DNA of 64,000 bases from assembly GCF_026340305.1 (NCBI RefSeq), contig NZ_JAPEPI010000002.1:2046001-2110000 (forward strand). Reading direction: 5' to 3'. Each line of letters begins with the position of its first letter. Position 1 is the stretch's first letter. The translations under genes were made by a program, and so were the position numbers. Positions 56,992 to 64,000 of the stretch are shown in pieces. This DNA is from Streptomyces sp. NBC_01381. GTDB lineage: Bacteria; Actinomycetota; Actinomycetes; Streptomycetales; Streptomycetaceae. Under the pieces are notes generated by a model. The model made no database searches. It had not been told where the DNA came from and was given only the letters and a program-made list of their open reading frames with translations.

Positions 56992-57117
56992 GGGGCTGGC
57001 TCGTACAAGAACTCCACCTGCACCGCGTTCCGCGAGGTCGGCCGTGTGATCCGCACGGTGCCACTGCTGCGCTGCCTCTCGGACGCGCCGCTTCGCCGAC
57101 GGGTGCATGAGCTCGCG
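56992..57117 (+). pseudogene. Tn3-family transposase remnant
   Basis: About 40 codons in one frame read GSYKNSTCTAFREVGRVIRTVPLLRCLSDAPLRRRVHE, closely matching the C-terminal part of actinobacterial Tn3-type transposases (FREVGRVIRTVQLLRYLSDAPLRRRV pattern). Neither the rest of the transposase, a resolvase, nor terminal inverted repeats are present, so this is a relic of past insertion or deletion next to the HipA-like gene. Confidence 0.75.
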
Positions 57118-57147
57118 GACTCTACGCGCAACCCGTCACCCGCATCG

Positions 57148-57509
57148 TCACGTCTGGCACTGCTTCGTCACGGCTCCGCTCCAGTTGCTCCACGCCCCGC
57201 CGGCCGGCCTCACATGCACCCGGATTTCGGCGGTGGCGTTGACGGGGCCGCAGACGCGGTCGGTGTTGCCGATCTCGAACGGGCCGATCGTGGACCTGCG
57301 CTGGACGATCGTGCGGCCGTTGCCGAGTTGGTGATGACGGTGTGGGCGGTGATGTTCCGCATGAAGACGTGGCCGTCCTTCCACCGTTCGGCGGAGATAC
57401 AGCCCTGTGCGCCGATGTTCTGGGTCGAGACGGCGCCTCCGCAGGCAATGGCGGCGGCGTGGGCGTCTGGCAAGTACAAGCTCACGTACAGAACTCGGGC
57501 GTCACTCAT
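57148..57509 (-). pseudogene. Frameshifted small protein gene
   Basis: One minus-strand frame from ATG 57509 reads MSDARVLYVSLYLPDA...GGAVSTQNIGAQGCISAERWKDGHVFMRNITAHTVITNSAT, after which coding character moves to the next frame: IVQRRSTIGPFEIGNTDRVCGPVNATAEIRVHVRPAGGAWSNWSGAVTKQCQT, ending at 57148. The two halves join sensibly at about 57315-57340 as a small beta-rich, Cys-containing (four Cys) secreted-type protein. No known family recognised. With the neighbouring transposase debris it suggests a decaying region. Confidence 0.5.
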
Positions 57510-57679
57510 CCGGGGCCGCTCGATAGCCGGGCGGCCCCTCCACCCGCTGCCTGTACGCCAGTTGGTGGAAGTGGATCTCTGCACTTGAGCTTGTACACGG
57601 TGATGCACGTGAGCCAGTACGCCGACAATTCATCCGCGACACCTCAACATGCGAGCCCACCAGTCCCAAGGCCGGGGCA

Positions 57680-57720
57680 CGACGAAGCCCCCGGCGCTGT
57701 GCGGTGCCGGGGGCTCTGTC
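57680..57720 (-). terminator. Malate synthase terminator
   Basis: Stem AGCCCCCGGC (57686-57695) / GCCGGGGGCT (57706-57715), 10-nt loop, extended by ACGAC/GTCGT. It lies 20 bp after the malate synthase stop (minus strand). The stretch 57510-57679 shows nothing else. Confidence 0.75.
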
Positions 57721-57739
57721 GTGAACGTACGCGGGAGCG

Positions 57740-59359
57740 TCAGTTCAGCTGCTCGTACGCGGGCAGCGTGAGGAAGTCCGCGTAGTCCGCGTCCAGGGAG
57801 ACCTGGAGGAGGAGGTCGTGGGCCTGCTGCCACTTGCCGGCCGCGAAGGCCTCTTCGCCGATCTCGGCGCGGATCGCGTCCAGTTCGGCGGCGGCGACCT
57901 CGCGGGCAAGCTCGGCCGTGGCGGTCTGGCCCGTCTCGAAGACGACGCCCGCGTTGATCCACTGCCAGATCTGCGAGCGGGAGATCTCGGCGGTGGCCGC
58001 GTCCTCCATCAGGTTGAAGATGGCGACGGCGCCGAGGCCGCGGAGCCAGGCCTCGATGTAACGGATGCCGACCTGGACGGCGTTGACCAGGCCGTCGTAC
58101 GTGGGCTTCGCGTCGAGGGAGTCGATGGCGATCAGGTCGCCGGGGGCGACGCTGACGTCCTCGCGCAGGCGGTCCTTCTGGTTGGGCTTCTCGCCGAGCA
58201 CCGCGTCGAACGAGGCCATCGCGATCGGGACCAGGTCCGGGTGCGCGACCCAGGAGCCGTCGAAGCCGTCGCCCGCCTCGCGGTCCTTGTCGTTCTTGAC
58301 CTTCTCGAAGGCGACCTTGTTGACCTCCGCGTCCTTGCGGGACGGGATGAACGCGGCCATGCCGCCGATCGCGTGCGCGCCGCGCTTGTGGCAGGTGCGG
58401 ACGAGGAGTTCGGTGTACGCCCGCATGAACGGGGCGGTCATCGTGACCAGGTTGCGGTCCGGCAGGACGAACTTCGAGCCGCCGTCACGGAAGTTCTTGA
58501 CGATGGAGAAGAGGTAGTCCCAGCGGCCCGCGTTGAGGCCCGACGCGTGGTCGCGCAGCTCGTAGAGGATCTCCTCCATCTGGTACGCGGCCGTGATCGT
58601 CTCGATGAGGACCGTGGCGCGGACGGTGCCCTGCGGGATGCCGACGTAGTCCTGGGCGAAGACGAAGATGTCGTTCCAGAGGCGGGCCTCCAGGTACGAC
58701 TCCGTCTTCGGGAGGTAGAAGTACGGGCCCTTGCCGAGCTCGATCAGCTTCTTGGCGTTGTGGAAGAAGTAGAGGCCGAAGTCGACGAGGGCGCCGGGGA
58801 CCGGGGTTCCCTCGAACTGCAGGTGGCGTTCGTCCAGGTGCCAGCCGCGGGGGCGCATGACGACGGTGGCGAGCTCGGACGCGTCCTTCAGGGCGTACGA
58901 CTTGCCGCTGCGCTCGTCGGTGAAGTCGATGCGGCGGGCGTAGGCGTCGGAGAGGTTGACCTGACCGAGGACCACGTTCTCCCAGGTGGGAGCCGATGCG
59001 TCCTCGAAGTCGGCGAGCCAGACCTTGGCGCCCGAGTTCAGGGCGTTGATGGTCATCTTGCGGTCGGTCGGGCCGGTGATCTCGACACGGCGGTCGTTGA
59101 GGGCGGCCGGAGCGGGGGCCACCTTCCAGGAGTCGTCCGCGCGGATCGGCGCGGTCTCCGGCAGGAAATCGAGCGTGGAGGTGCGGGCGATCTCGGCGCG
59201 GCGCTCGGAGCGGCGGGTGAGGAGCTCGTCACGGCGGGGCGTGAAGAGCCTGTGCAGCTCGGCCACAAAGGCGAGGGCCGCGTCGGTGAGGACCTCCTCC
59301 TGCCGCGGCAGAGGCTCCGCGTCGACGATGGCCAGCGGGGACTGCGCTGGTGCGGACAT
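57740..59359 (-). CDS. aceB: Malate synthase A
   Basis: Condenses glyoxylate with acetyl-CoA to malate, assimilating the glyoxylate released from allantoin (and serving the glyoxylate shunt). 539 aa, normal for the A isoform. Signatures: TDRKMTINALNSGAKVWLADFEDASAPTWEN (about 98-128), VVMRPRGWHLDERH (catalytic Arg), LPKTESYLEARLWNDIF, ATVLIETITAAYQMEEILYELRDHASGLNAGRWDYLFS (Mg-binding Glu/Asp) and the C-terminal catalytic Asp in LMEDAATAEISRSQIWQW. GGAAG precedes the ATG. Its promoter shares the operator of uricase and catalase. Confidence 0.97.
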   Translation of the reverse strand: MSAPAQSPLAIVDAEPLPRQEEVLTDAALAFVAELHRLFTPRRDELLTRRSERRAEIARTSTLDFLPETAPIRADDSWKVAPAPAALNDRRVEITGPTDRKMTINALNSGAKVWLADFEDASAPTWENVVLGQVNLSDAYARRIDFTDERSGKSYALKDASELATVVMRPRGWHLDERHLQFEGTPVPGALVDFGLYFFHNAKKLIELGKGPYFYLPKTESYLEARLWNDIFVFAQDYVGIPQGTVRATVLIETITAAYQMEEILYELRDHASGLNAGRWDYLFSIVKNFRDGGSKFVLPDRNLVTMTAPFMRAYTELLVRTCHKRGAHAIGGMAAFIPSRKDAEVNKVAFEKVKNDKDREAGDGFDGSWVAHPDLVPIAMASFDAVLGEKPNQKDRLREDVSVAPGDLIAIDSLDAKPTYDGLVNAVQVGIRYIEAWLRGLGAVAIFNLMEDAATAEISRSQIWQWINAGVVFETGQTATAELAREVAAAELDAIRAEIGEEAFAAGKWQQAHDLLLQVSLDADYADFLTLPAYEQLN

Positions 59360-59497
59360 GAGCTGTCACTTCCTTCAGCGAGCTTCACGCGCAGGTGCCG
59401 TGGCTGCCGCCGGGCATTCTCAGTGACACTCAGTGCCACAGGAGCCGAGATACGGCCGCGGGCCCCACGTGAGGGAACGGGTGCTTCTGAACAGTGG

Positions 59498-59537
59498 ATA
59501 CTAGTTTCCTCATGGTGGAAGTTCAATCGTTTGTTGA
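59498..59537 (-). promoter_or_regulatory. Malate synthase promoter with TCAACA-type operator
   Basis: On the minus strand: TCAACAAACGATTGA (59537-59523), 13 of 15 positions as in the uricase and catalase palindrome, overlapping -35 TTGAAC (59526-59521), a 17-bp spacer and -10 TAGTAT (59503-59498). Transcription would start about 130 bp before the ATG. A further half-site TGTTGA lies upstream (59556-59551). Confidence 0.65.
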
Positions 59538-59586
59538 TGTCGAGATTCTCCTCATCAACAGAACGTGTCGCTGAGTGCCATGCCGG

Positions 59587-60219
59587 TCACTCCAGGTGGA
59601 TCAGGTCGGAGGGGGTGTCGATGTCGTACGCACGGGCCACGTCCCCGCACTCGACGAGCACGATTTCCCCGGCGTGTTCCTTCAGATAGGCGCGCGCCCC
59701 GCGGTCACCCACCGCACTTGACTCGATGCCCGCCCAGTGGTCGGCGCCGAAGAGCACCGGGTGGCCGCGCTCCCCGTCGTAGGCGGCGGCCGCGAGGGTC
59801 GCCGGCGAGCGGTAGGCGGCGTGCACGCGGGCGATCGCCGCGGGGCCGATGCCCGGCTGGTCGACGAGCGAGACGAGGGCGGCGCTCGCGCCGGCGCCGC
59901 GCAGTGAGCGCAGGCCCGCCCGCAGCGAGGAACCCATCCCTTCCTCCCAGTCCGGGTTGTCGACCAGGACGCAGCCGGGGAGCGAGGCCTTCTCGCGTAC
60001 GACATCGGCGTCGGCGCCCAGCACGACGTGCACGCGGGTGCAGCCGCCCTCGCGCAGGACGCGGACCGCGTGCTCCACGAGGGGGCGGCCCTGGTGGTCG
60101 AGGAGGGCCTTCGGGCGGCCGCCGAGACGGCGGCCGCCGCCGGCGGCGAGGAGGAGCCCGGTGATGTTCATGTCCTGCGGGTCGATGTTCTGCGGATCGG
60201 TCGTGGCTGGATCGGTCAT
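59587..60219 (-). CDS. MobA-like nucleotidyltransferase (molybdenum-cofactor cytidylyltransferase type)
   Basis: 210-aa NTP-transferase of the MobA/MocA family: GLLLAAGGGRRLGGRPKALLDHQGRPLVEHAV (nucleotide P-loop, about 20-52), VVLGADADVVRE, LVSLVDQPGIGPAAIARV and GHPVLFGADHW. Relatives cap the molybdopterin cofactor for xanthine dehydrogenase, which makes urate, so it fits the purine theme; xanthine dehydrogenase itself is not in the window. AGGAG lies 3 bp before ATG 60219, a rather short gap. Gap 60220-60388 holds only a weak GGTGT-N7-ACACC repeat. Confidence 0.87.
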   Translation of the reverse strand: MTDPATTDPQNIDPQDMNITGLLLAAGGGRRLGGRPKALLDHQGRPLVEHAVRVLREGGCTRVHVVLGADADVVREKASLPGCVLVDNPDWEEGMGSSLRAGLRSLRGAGASAALVSLVDQPGIGPAAIARVHAAYRSPATLAAAAYDGERGHPVLFGADHWAGIESSAVGDRGARAYLKEHAGEIVLVECGDVARAYDIDTPSDLIHLE

Positions 60220-60388
60220 GGCTCCTGCATACCGCACCGCGGGCCGGGTCTTCCGGCCGCGAAGTGGCGCGTCCCGCTTCCTGTGGCGTTTACTGGCCCG
60301 CGTCCCCCTGGTGTCTGACCAACACCTGTGCGGGGGCGGCACGAACTGCACGAGAACACGCGCACGACGGCGTGCGAGGGGGAGAGCT

Positions 60389-60703
60389 GTGTTGCAGAGC
60401 ATGGGGCAGAGGCGAGTGACCGGCAGCGACGAGGATCCGCGAGTGGCGGAGCTGCGTACCGCGGTGGCGCGGCTGCGCCGCGAACTTGCCGCGCATCCGG
60501 CCGAGTTCCCCGACCGGGGCATCGCCGAGGACGAGTTGGCGGCGTTGGCCGCGATGGCGGTGAGTGGTGCGCCGGAGGCGCCTCGGTTGCGGCGGTCGCT
60601 TTTGCTGGTCGCGGCTGCGATTGGCTCGGTGAGCGCCTTGTCCGCGGGGCTCTCGGCGGTGCGGGGTGCGGTGGACCTCTTCGGGGAGCAGGGCCGGGGG
60701 TAG
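60389..60703 (+). CDS. DUF5955-family small membrane protein
   Basis: 104 aa. The first 60 residues are a charged amphipathic segment (PRVAELRTAVARLRRELAAHPAEFPDRGIAEDELAALAAM) likely forming a coiled coil; residues about 68-95 (SLLLVAAAIGSVSALSAGLSAVRGAV) are a hydrophobic C-terminal anchor. It matches the Streptomyces DUF5955 pattern; function unknown. GTG 60389 follows AGGGGGAG; ATG 60401 is an alternative. A hairpin terminator follows. Confidence 0.8.
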   Translation: MLQSMGQRRVTGSDEDPRVAELRTAVARLRRELAAHPAEFPDRGIAEDELAALAAMAVSGAPEAPRLRRSLLLVAAAIGSVSALSAGLSAVRGAVDLFGEQGRG

Positions 60704-60712
60704 TCCCGAATC

Positions 60713-60734
60713 CCCGCCGCTCCGCGGCGGGTTT
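60713..60734 (+). terminator. Hairpin terminator after DUF5955
   Basis: CCCGCCGC-TCC-GCGGCGGG (60713-60731) followed by GTTT, 9 bp after the stop. Confidence 0.75.
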
Positions 60735-60845
60735 CCCACCCGCCCACCCGACTACCCCGCAGTCGCCCGTCCTCGTTGTGGGCAGGCGTTCCTGATTACC
60801 CCGCGGTGCGGGGCGTGACGTAGGGACGCCTGGCCTGCCCGCCCC

Positions 60846-60894
60846 CCCGTTGTGGGCAGGCGTTCCGCATGGCGGAACGGGTGGGCACAACGGG
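60846..60894. terminator. Two-tier hairpin in the convergent gap
   Basis: CCCGTTGTG (60846-60854) pairs with CACAACGGG (60886-60894), and inside it CGTTCCGC (60861-60868) pairs with GCGGAACG (60872-60879) round ATG. A 19-bp sequence CGTTGTGGGCAGGCGTTCC occurs both here and at about 60774-60792. It would end the MocR transcript (minus strand). Confidence 0.65.
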
Positions 60895-60939
60895 TAACCG
60901 CCGGGTGCCGATGGAGAGGCGGTGAGGGATACGGAGAGC

Positions 60940-62412
60940 TCAGGCCACCCAGTGGCGAGGTGCTCCCGCCGTGGAGGGGGCAACGAGACCGCCCCCGCCC
61001 AGCGCCGCAGCCAGCCTCAGCACAGCCTCCTCACCCAGCGCCGCAGGCAACGCGTACGGAATCCGCAGCCGGTGCTCATGCGTGCCGGGGTCCGCCCCGA
61101 AGCGGGCCCCGCCCTCGATCCGCACCCCGTGGCCCAGCGCCGCCTCGGCCAGCGCCGAGGAGATCGGACGCCCCAGGTCCACCCACAGGGAAAGCCCGCC
61201 AGGCGGCAACTTCCAGCGCCACTCGGGAAGATGACGGGAGAGCGCCGCGGCCAGCGCGTCCCGCTGCGCCCGCAGCCGCGGCAGCCGCTCCCGCAGCACC
61301 TCGTCCATGCCCGCGATCAGCTCCACCGCGACCAGCTGGTCGATCACCGGGGTCGCCATGTCGGACGGCACCCGCGCCATCGCAAGCTCCGTGATCAGCC
61401 GTGATCCCGCGCGCACCCAGCCGATCCGCAGCCCGCCCCAGTGCGTCTTGCTCAACGAGCCGACGGTGACGACCTGTTCACCCACACCGTGCGGCGCGAG
61501 CGAGGCGAAGGGCGCGGGCGGCGGACCGTCGAGCGCGATGTCGGCGATCGTCTCGTCGATCAGGAGCCAGCTGCCGGTGGCGCGGGCCGACTCCAGGATG
61601 CGCAGCCGCTGCTCACGCGGCATCAGACTGCCGGTGGGATTCTGGAAGTCGGGCACCAAGTACGCGATACGGGGCGCCGCCTGACGGAGCGTCGACTCCA
61701 CGAGTCCGGTGTCCCAGCCGGTGTCGGTGACCGGCACGGGCGTGGCGCGCAGCCCCGCGCGGCGGATCGCGTCCAGGGCGTTGGGGTACGAGGGGTTCTC
61801 GACCAGGACGCGGTCGCCCGGCCTGCCGAGCAGGGCGAGGGTGAGGGACAGCGCGTGCTGCGCGCCGGTGGTGATCAGGATCTGGTCGGGGATCGTCGGA
61901 AGCCCGCGCCGCGTGAACCGCTCGGCCACGGCTTCCCTCAACTCCGGGAGACCGTAAGGGTGGTAGCCCGGGGTCGACGCGTGCCGGGGCAGCACGGCAC
62001 CGGCCGCGGCAAGGGCCTGGCCCAGCTCCGCCTCGGGCGCGCCGGGCGCCGCCACCGCCAGGTCGAGCATGCCGTCCCCCACGGGGAACACGGCCACGCC
62101 TGCGGGACGCCGCCCGTCGGGCAGCTCGGTCCAGGTGCCCGCGCCGCGCCGGCTGCGGGCGAAGCCGCCCTCGCGCAGCAGGTCGTACGCCGCGGTGACG
62201 GTGGCCCTGCTGACGCCCAGGGCCGTGGCGAGCTCGCGCTCGGCGGGCAGGCGGGTGCGCAGCGGGATGCGGCCGTCCAGGAGGAGGGTGCGGACACCGT
62301 GGGCGAGCGCACGGTAGCCGGGGCGTTCCCCGGCCGTGCCGGTCACGAGCGCGGACAGCCGCCCGCTGCCCAGGCGCCGGTCCACATCGTGGATCCCTCG
62401 TACGTCTGCCAT
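60940..62412 (-). CDS. MocR/PdxR-type regulator (GntR HTH + aminotransferase fold)
   Basis: 490 aa. Residues about 30-100: GntR winged helix (YRALAHGVRTLLLDGRIPLRTRLPAERELATALGVSRATVTAAYDLLREGGFARSRRGAGTW). Residues about 125-485: fold-type I aminotransferase with LVENPSYPNALDAIRRAG, YLVPDFQNPTGSLMP, LLIDETIADIALD and PLP-Lys in TVGSLSKTHWGGLRIGWV. MocR proteins sense PLP or amino compounds. GGGAGG precedes ATG 62412. It is divergent from the universal stress gene, with TTGGCC-type sites between; the target could be that gene. Confidence 0.92.
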   Translation of the reverse strand: MADVRGIHDVDRRLGSGRLSALVTGTAGERPGYRALAHGVRTLLLDGRIPLRTRLPAERELATALGVSRATVTAAYDLLREGGFARSRRGAGTWTELPDGRRPAGVAVFPVGDGMLDLAVAAPGAPEAELGQALAAAGAVLPRHASTPGYHPYGLPELREAVAERFTRRGLPTIPDQILITTGAQHALSLTLALLGRPGDRVLVENPSYPNALDAIRRAGLRATPVPVTDTGWDTGLVESTLRQAAPRIAYLVPDFQNPTGSLMPREQRLRILESARATGSWLLIDETIADIALDGPPPAPFASLAPHGVGEQVVTVGSLSKTHWGGLRIGWVRAGSRLITELAMARVPSDMATPVIDQLVAVELIAGMDEVLRERLPRLRAQRDALAAALSRHLPEWRWKLPPGGLSLWVDLGRPISSALAEAALGHGVRIEGGARFGADPGTHEHRLRIPYALPAALGEEAVLRLAAALGGGGLVAPSTAGAPRHWVA

Positions 62413-62423
62413 GCCACCTCCCG

Positions 62424-62490
62424 CTGATTGGCCCTGCTGGCCAGGCCAATCAGCGTACAGAATCGGGACCGGTACGCCGCATTGGCCTGG
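62424..62490. promoter_or_regulatory. MocR-type operator region, repeated ATTGGCC sites
   Basis: Inverted repeat CTGATTGGCC (62424-62433) / GGCCAATCAG (62444-62453) with a third, direct copy ATTGGCCTGG at 62481-62490. Combined inverted and direct sites with fixed spacing are usual for MocR regulators, and the cluster starts 12 bp upstream of the MocR start codon. Confidence 0.6.
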
Positions 62491-62518
62491 TGCGGCGGCT
62501 GACGGGGAGGTGTGCGGC

Positions 62519-63097
62519 ATGGGAGCGCGGGTTGTGGTCGGGGTGAGCGGATCGCTGGCGAGCCTCGCGGCCCTGCGAGCGGCGGCGGGGGAGGCGCGGC
62601 GCGCGGGGCGGGTGCTTGTGGCGGTGATCGCGTGGGAGCCGCCGGAGGGGGAGGGACTGTATGCCCGTCGCCCGGACCGGGCGTGGGCCCGCCACTGGGA
62701 GGCCGAGGCGCGGGCGACCCTGGACCGGGCCTTCGAGGAGGCGTTCGGCGGGGCGCCGCGAGGAGTGACCGTCGAACGCCGGGTGGTGCGGGACCGGCCG
62801 GGCCGCGTGCTGTGCGGCCTGGTGGAGCACGGCGACGATCTGCTCGTCCTGGGCACAAGACGCCGCTGGAGCAGAACAGGCCGCCACGTGCACGCGCACG
62901 CGGGCTGCCCGGTGATGACGGTCCCGGGCCCGTCGGTACCGAAGCGCGCCCGCCGCACCCTGCGAAAGGCCCGCGCGGCGGACTTCTCGGCGCCGGCACC
63001 CTTCCCCGACGTATCCGGAACATCCACGCGCCGCGGAGCCCGGACGTTCCGCCCCCTGGACCCACGCCGCGACGGCCTCGACCACCGATCGGGCTGA
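62519..63097 (+). CDS. Universal stress protein family (UspA)
   Basis: 192 aa. UspA fold in residues 1-145: VVVGVSGSLASLAALRAAAGEARRAG at the start, RPGRVLCGLVEHGDDLLVLGTRRRWSRTGRHVHAHAGCPVMTVP at the end, where the ATP-binding G-x2-G-x9-G(S/T) motif is degraded, so ATP binding is doubtful. A basic, probably disordered tail of about 45 residues (KRARRTLRKARAADFS...RRGARTFRPLDPRRDGLDHRSG) is unusual. GGGGAGG lies 8 bp before ATG 62519. Divergent from MocR. Confidence 0.85.
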   Translation: MGARVVVGVSGSLASLAALRAAAGEARRAGRVLVAVIAWEPPEGEGLYARRPDRAWARHWEAEARATLDRAFEEAFGGAPRGVTVERRVVRDRPGRVLCGLVEHGDDLLVLGTRRRWSRTGRHVHAHAGCPVMTVPGPSVPKRARRTLRKARAADFSAPAPFPDVSGTSTRRGARTFRPLDPRRDGLDHRSG

Positions 63098-63119
63098 GAC
63101 CGGGGCCACCGCATCCCCG

Positions 63120-63770
63120 CTACGGGCGGCCCGCCGCCCTGATCAGGCCCCGGCCCGTCGCCACGGCGACCGCCGCCGTGCGGGAGTCGACGTTCAACTT
63201 CGCGTAGATGTGCACCAGATGCGATTTCACCGTCGCCTGGCTGAGGAACAGCTGCTTGCTGATCTGGTGGTTGGAGAGGCCGTCGCGGACCAGTCGCAGA
63301 ACCTCCAGTTCGCGCAGGCTCAGGGCCTCGCCCGGGGCCCGCATGCGGTCCATCAGGCGGTGCGCGATGGCGGGGGCCAGCGCCGACTGGCCCGCCGCGG
63401 CCGTGCGGACCGCGGCGGCGAGCTCCTCCGGTGGCGCGTCCTTGAGGAGGTAGCCCGCGGCGCCCGCCTCGACCGCCGCGAGGATGTCCGCGTCCGTGTC
63501 GTACGTGGTGAGGACCAGGACGCGGGGCGCGCCCGGCACCGCAGTGATCGCCGCGGTGGCCTGCGAGCCGTGCATGCCGGTGCCGAACTGGAGGTCCATC
63601 AGGACGACGTCGTACTCGCCGGTGGCGGACAGGGAGACGGCCTGCTCGGCCGTCGGCGCCTCCGCCACGACGGCGAAGTCCGGTTCCGTGTCGAGGACCG
63701 CGCGCAGCCCGGCACGGACCACGGGGTGGTCGTCGGCGAGCAGCAGTCTGATGGGGGCCGAGGACGTCAC
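63120..63770 (-). CDS. NarL/LuxR-type response regulator
   Basis: 216 aa. Canonical receiver: LLLADDHPVVRAGLRAVL (acidic pair), phosphoacceptor Asp in YDVVLMDLQFG, Thr in LVLTTYD, Lys in GYLLKDAPPEEL. LuxR HTH: LSLRELEVLRLVRDGLSNHQISKQLFLSQATVKSHLVHIYAKL (about residues 150-193). It keeps all phosphotransfer residues, unlike the regulator at 33575. Its ATG overlaps the stop of the sensor kinase by 4 bp, so the pair is co-translated. Confidence 0.95.
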   Translation of the reverse strand: MTSSAPIRLLLADDHPVVRAGLRAVLDTEPDFAVVAEAPTAEQAVSLSATGEYDVVLMDLQFGTGMHGSQATAAITAVPGAPRVLVLTTYDTDADILAAVEAGAAGYLLKDAPPEELAAAVRTAAAGQSALAPAIAHRLMDRMRAPGEALSLRELEVLRLVRDGLSNHQISKQLFLSQATVKSHLVHIYAKLNVDSRTAAVAVATGRGLIRAAGRP

Positions 63771-64000
63771 AGCGCGGCCTCCATCGCAGCGGGTGCGGGC
63801 GCCGGCAGAGGGAGTGTGACCGCCACCGCCGTGCCCTGGCCCGGTGACGACTCCACGCTCAGCGTTCCGCCGAGCGACCGTGCCCGGGACCGCATCGCGG
63901 GCAGTCCGAATCCGCCGTCGCCGCGCGGCGCGGACGCCGGGTCGAAGCCCCGTCCGTCGTCCACCACGTCCAGGGACACCGACGTGTCCATGAAGCTGAG
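63767..64000 (-). CDS. Sensor histidine kinase, NarX-like (5' part outside window)
   Basis: Only the last 77 residues are present: G1 box VVDDGRGFDPASAP, G2 GGFGLPAMRSRARSLGGTLSVESSPGQGTAVAVTLPLP of a HATPase domain typical of HisKA_3 (NarX/DesK) kinases, the family that partners NarL regulators. An Ala/Pro tail ends the protein. Its stop overlaps the regulator start (ATGA). The remainder lies beyond the right edge. Confidence 0.92.
   Translation of the reverse strand, partial: LSFMDTSVSLDVVDDGRGFDPASAPRGDGGFGLPAMRSRARSLGGTLSVESSPGQGTAVAVTLPLPAPAPAAMEAAL

Noticed and set aside
56886..57110. Small ORF after the HipA-like gene as a DUF3037 partner
   Set aside because: The reading frame shows no DUF3037 features; the DNA consists of the dispersed repeat and a transposase fragment in another frame.
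57818..59689. 623-aa plus-strand ORF opposite malate synthase
   Set aside because: Shadow of aceB caused by third-position GC bias.
60863..60877. TTCCG-N5-CGGAA copy as a second hyi-type operator
   Set aside because: It is the apex of a terminator hairpin between two 3' ends, where an operator would have no promoter to act on.

Overview
The window looks like chromosomal DNA of a Streptomyces. It is very GC-rich with strong third-position GC bias, TTA codons are confined to a few specialised genes, and several typical Streptomyces families are present: a WhiJ-like XRE/DUF397/RsbW triad, an AfsR/SARP-type giant regulator, DrrAB transporters, Methyltransf_19 and DUF5955. No rRNA, tRNA, CRISPR array or complete insertion sequence was seen. 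Both edges cut genes: a catalase on the left and a sensor kinase on the right.
Layout. 0-10.6 kb is a purine-to-glyoxylate block: catalase, tartronate semialdehyde reductase, hydroxypyruvate isomerase, a thiamine-binding-like/HTH pair, OHCU decarboxylase, hydroxyisourate hydrolase, uricase, two NCS2 permeases and 8-oxoguanine deaminase. Malate synthase and a MobA-like nucleotidyltransferase at 57.7-60.2 kb belong with it functionally. Catalase, the uricase operon and malate synthase share a 15-bp palindrome lying over their -35 boxes, which suggests one regulator. 10.7-20 kb holds an RDD protein, an MFS pump, the WhiJ-like locus with a nonsense-interrupted SUKH-4 gene, an ABC exporter and a SARP-type regulator. 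20-26 kb holds an imine-reductase-like gene with a MerR-type promoter, a 1-kb nested palindrome between convergent genes, and secreted chitosanase and GH89 enzymes.
26.5-34.2 kb is a compact type II polyketide cluster: cupin, methyltransferase, KS-alpha, chain-length factor, its own AcpS-like phosphopantetheinyl transferase, ACP, aromatase/cyclase, PfkB kinase, PF04199 cyclase and a divergent atypical response regulator. KS-alpha and the regulator each contain one TTA codon, predicting bldA control. A secreted GH29 fucosidase follows.
36.7-40.6 kb is a tightly coupled three-gene operon (STAS/GHKL-like, phosphoribosyltransferase-like, purine-nucleosidase-like) for which I know no described pathway. 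It is the best candidate here for an undescribed system, possibly a conflict or nucleotide-signalling system. 40.6-56.9 kb contains regulator/transporter pairs (PadR-MATE, HxlR-MFS), small enzymes, a VWA membrane module, an aminotransferase and a HipA-like kinase. 56.9-57.7 kb is decayed DNA with a Tn3-type transposase remnant and a frameshifted gene. 60.4-64 kb ends with DUF5955, a MocR regulator, a universal stress protein and a two-component system.
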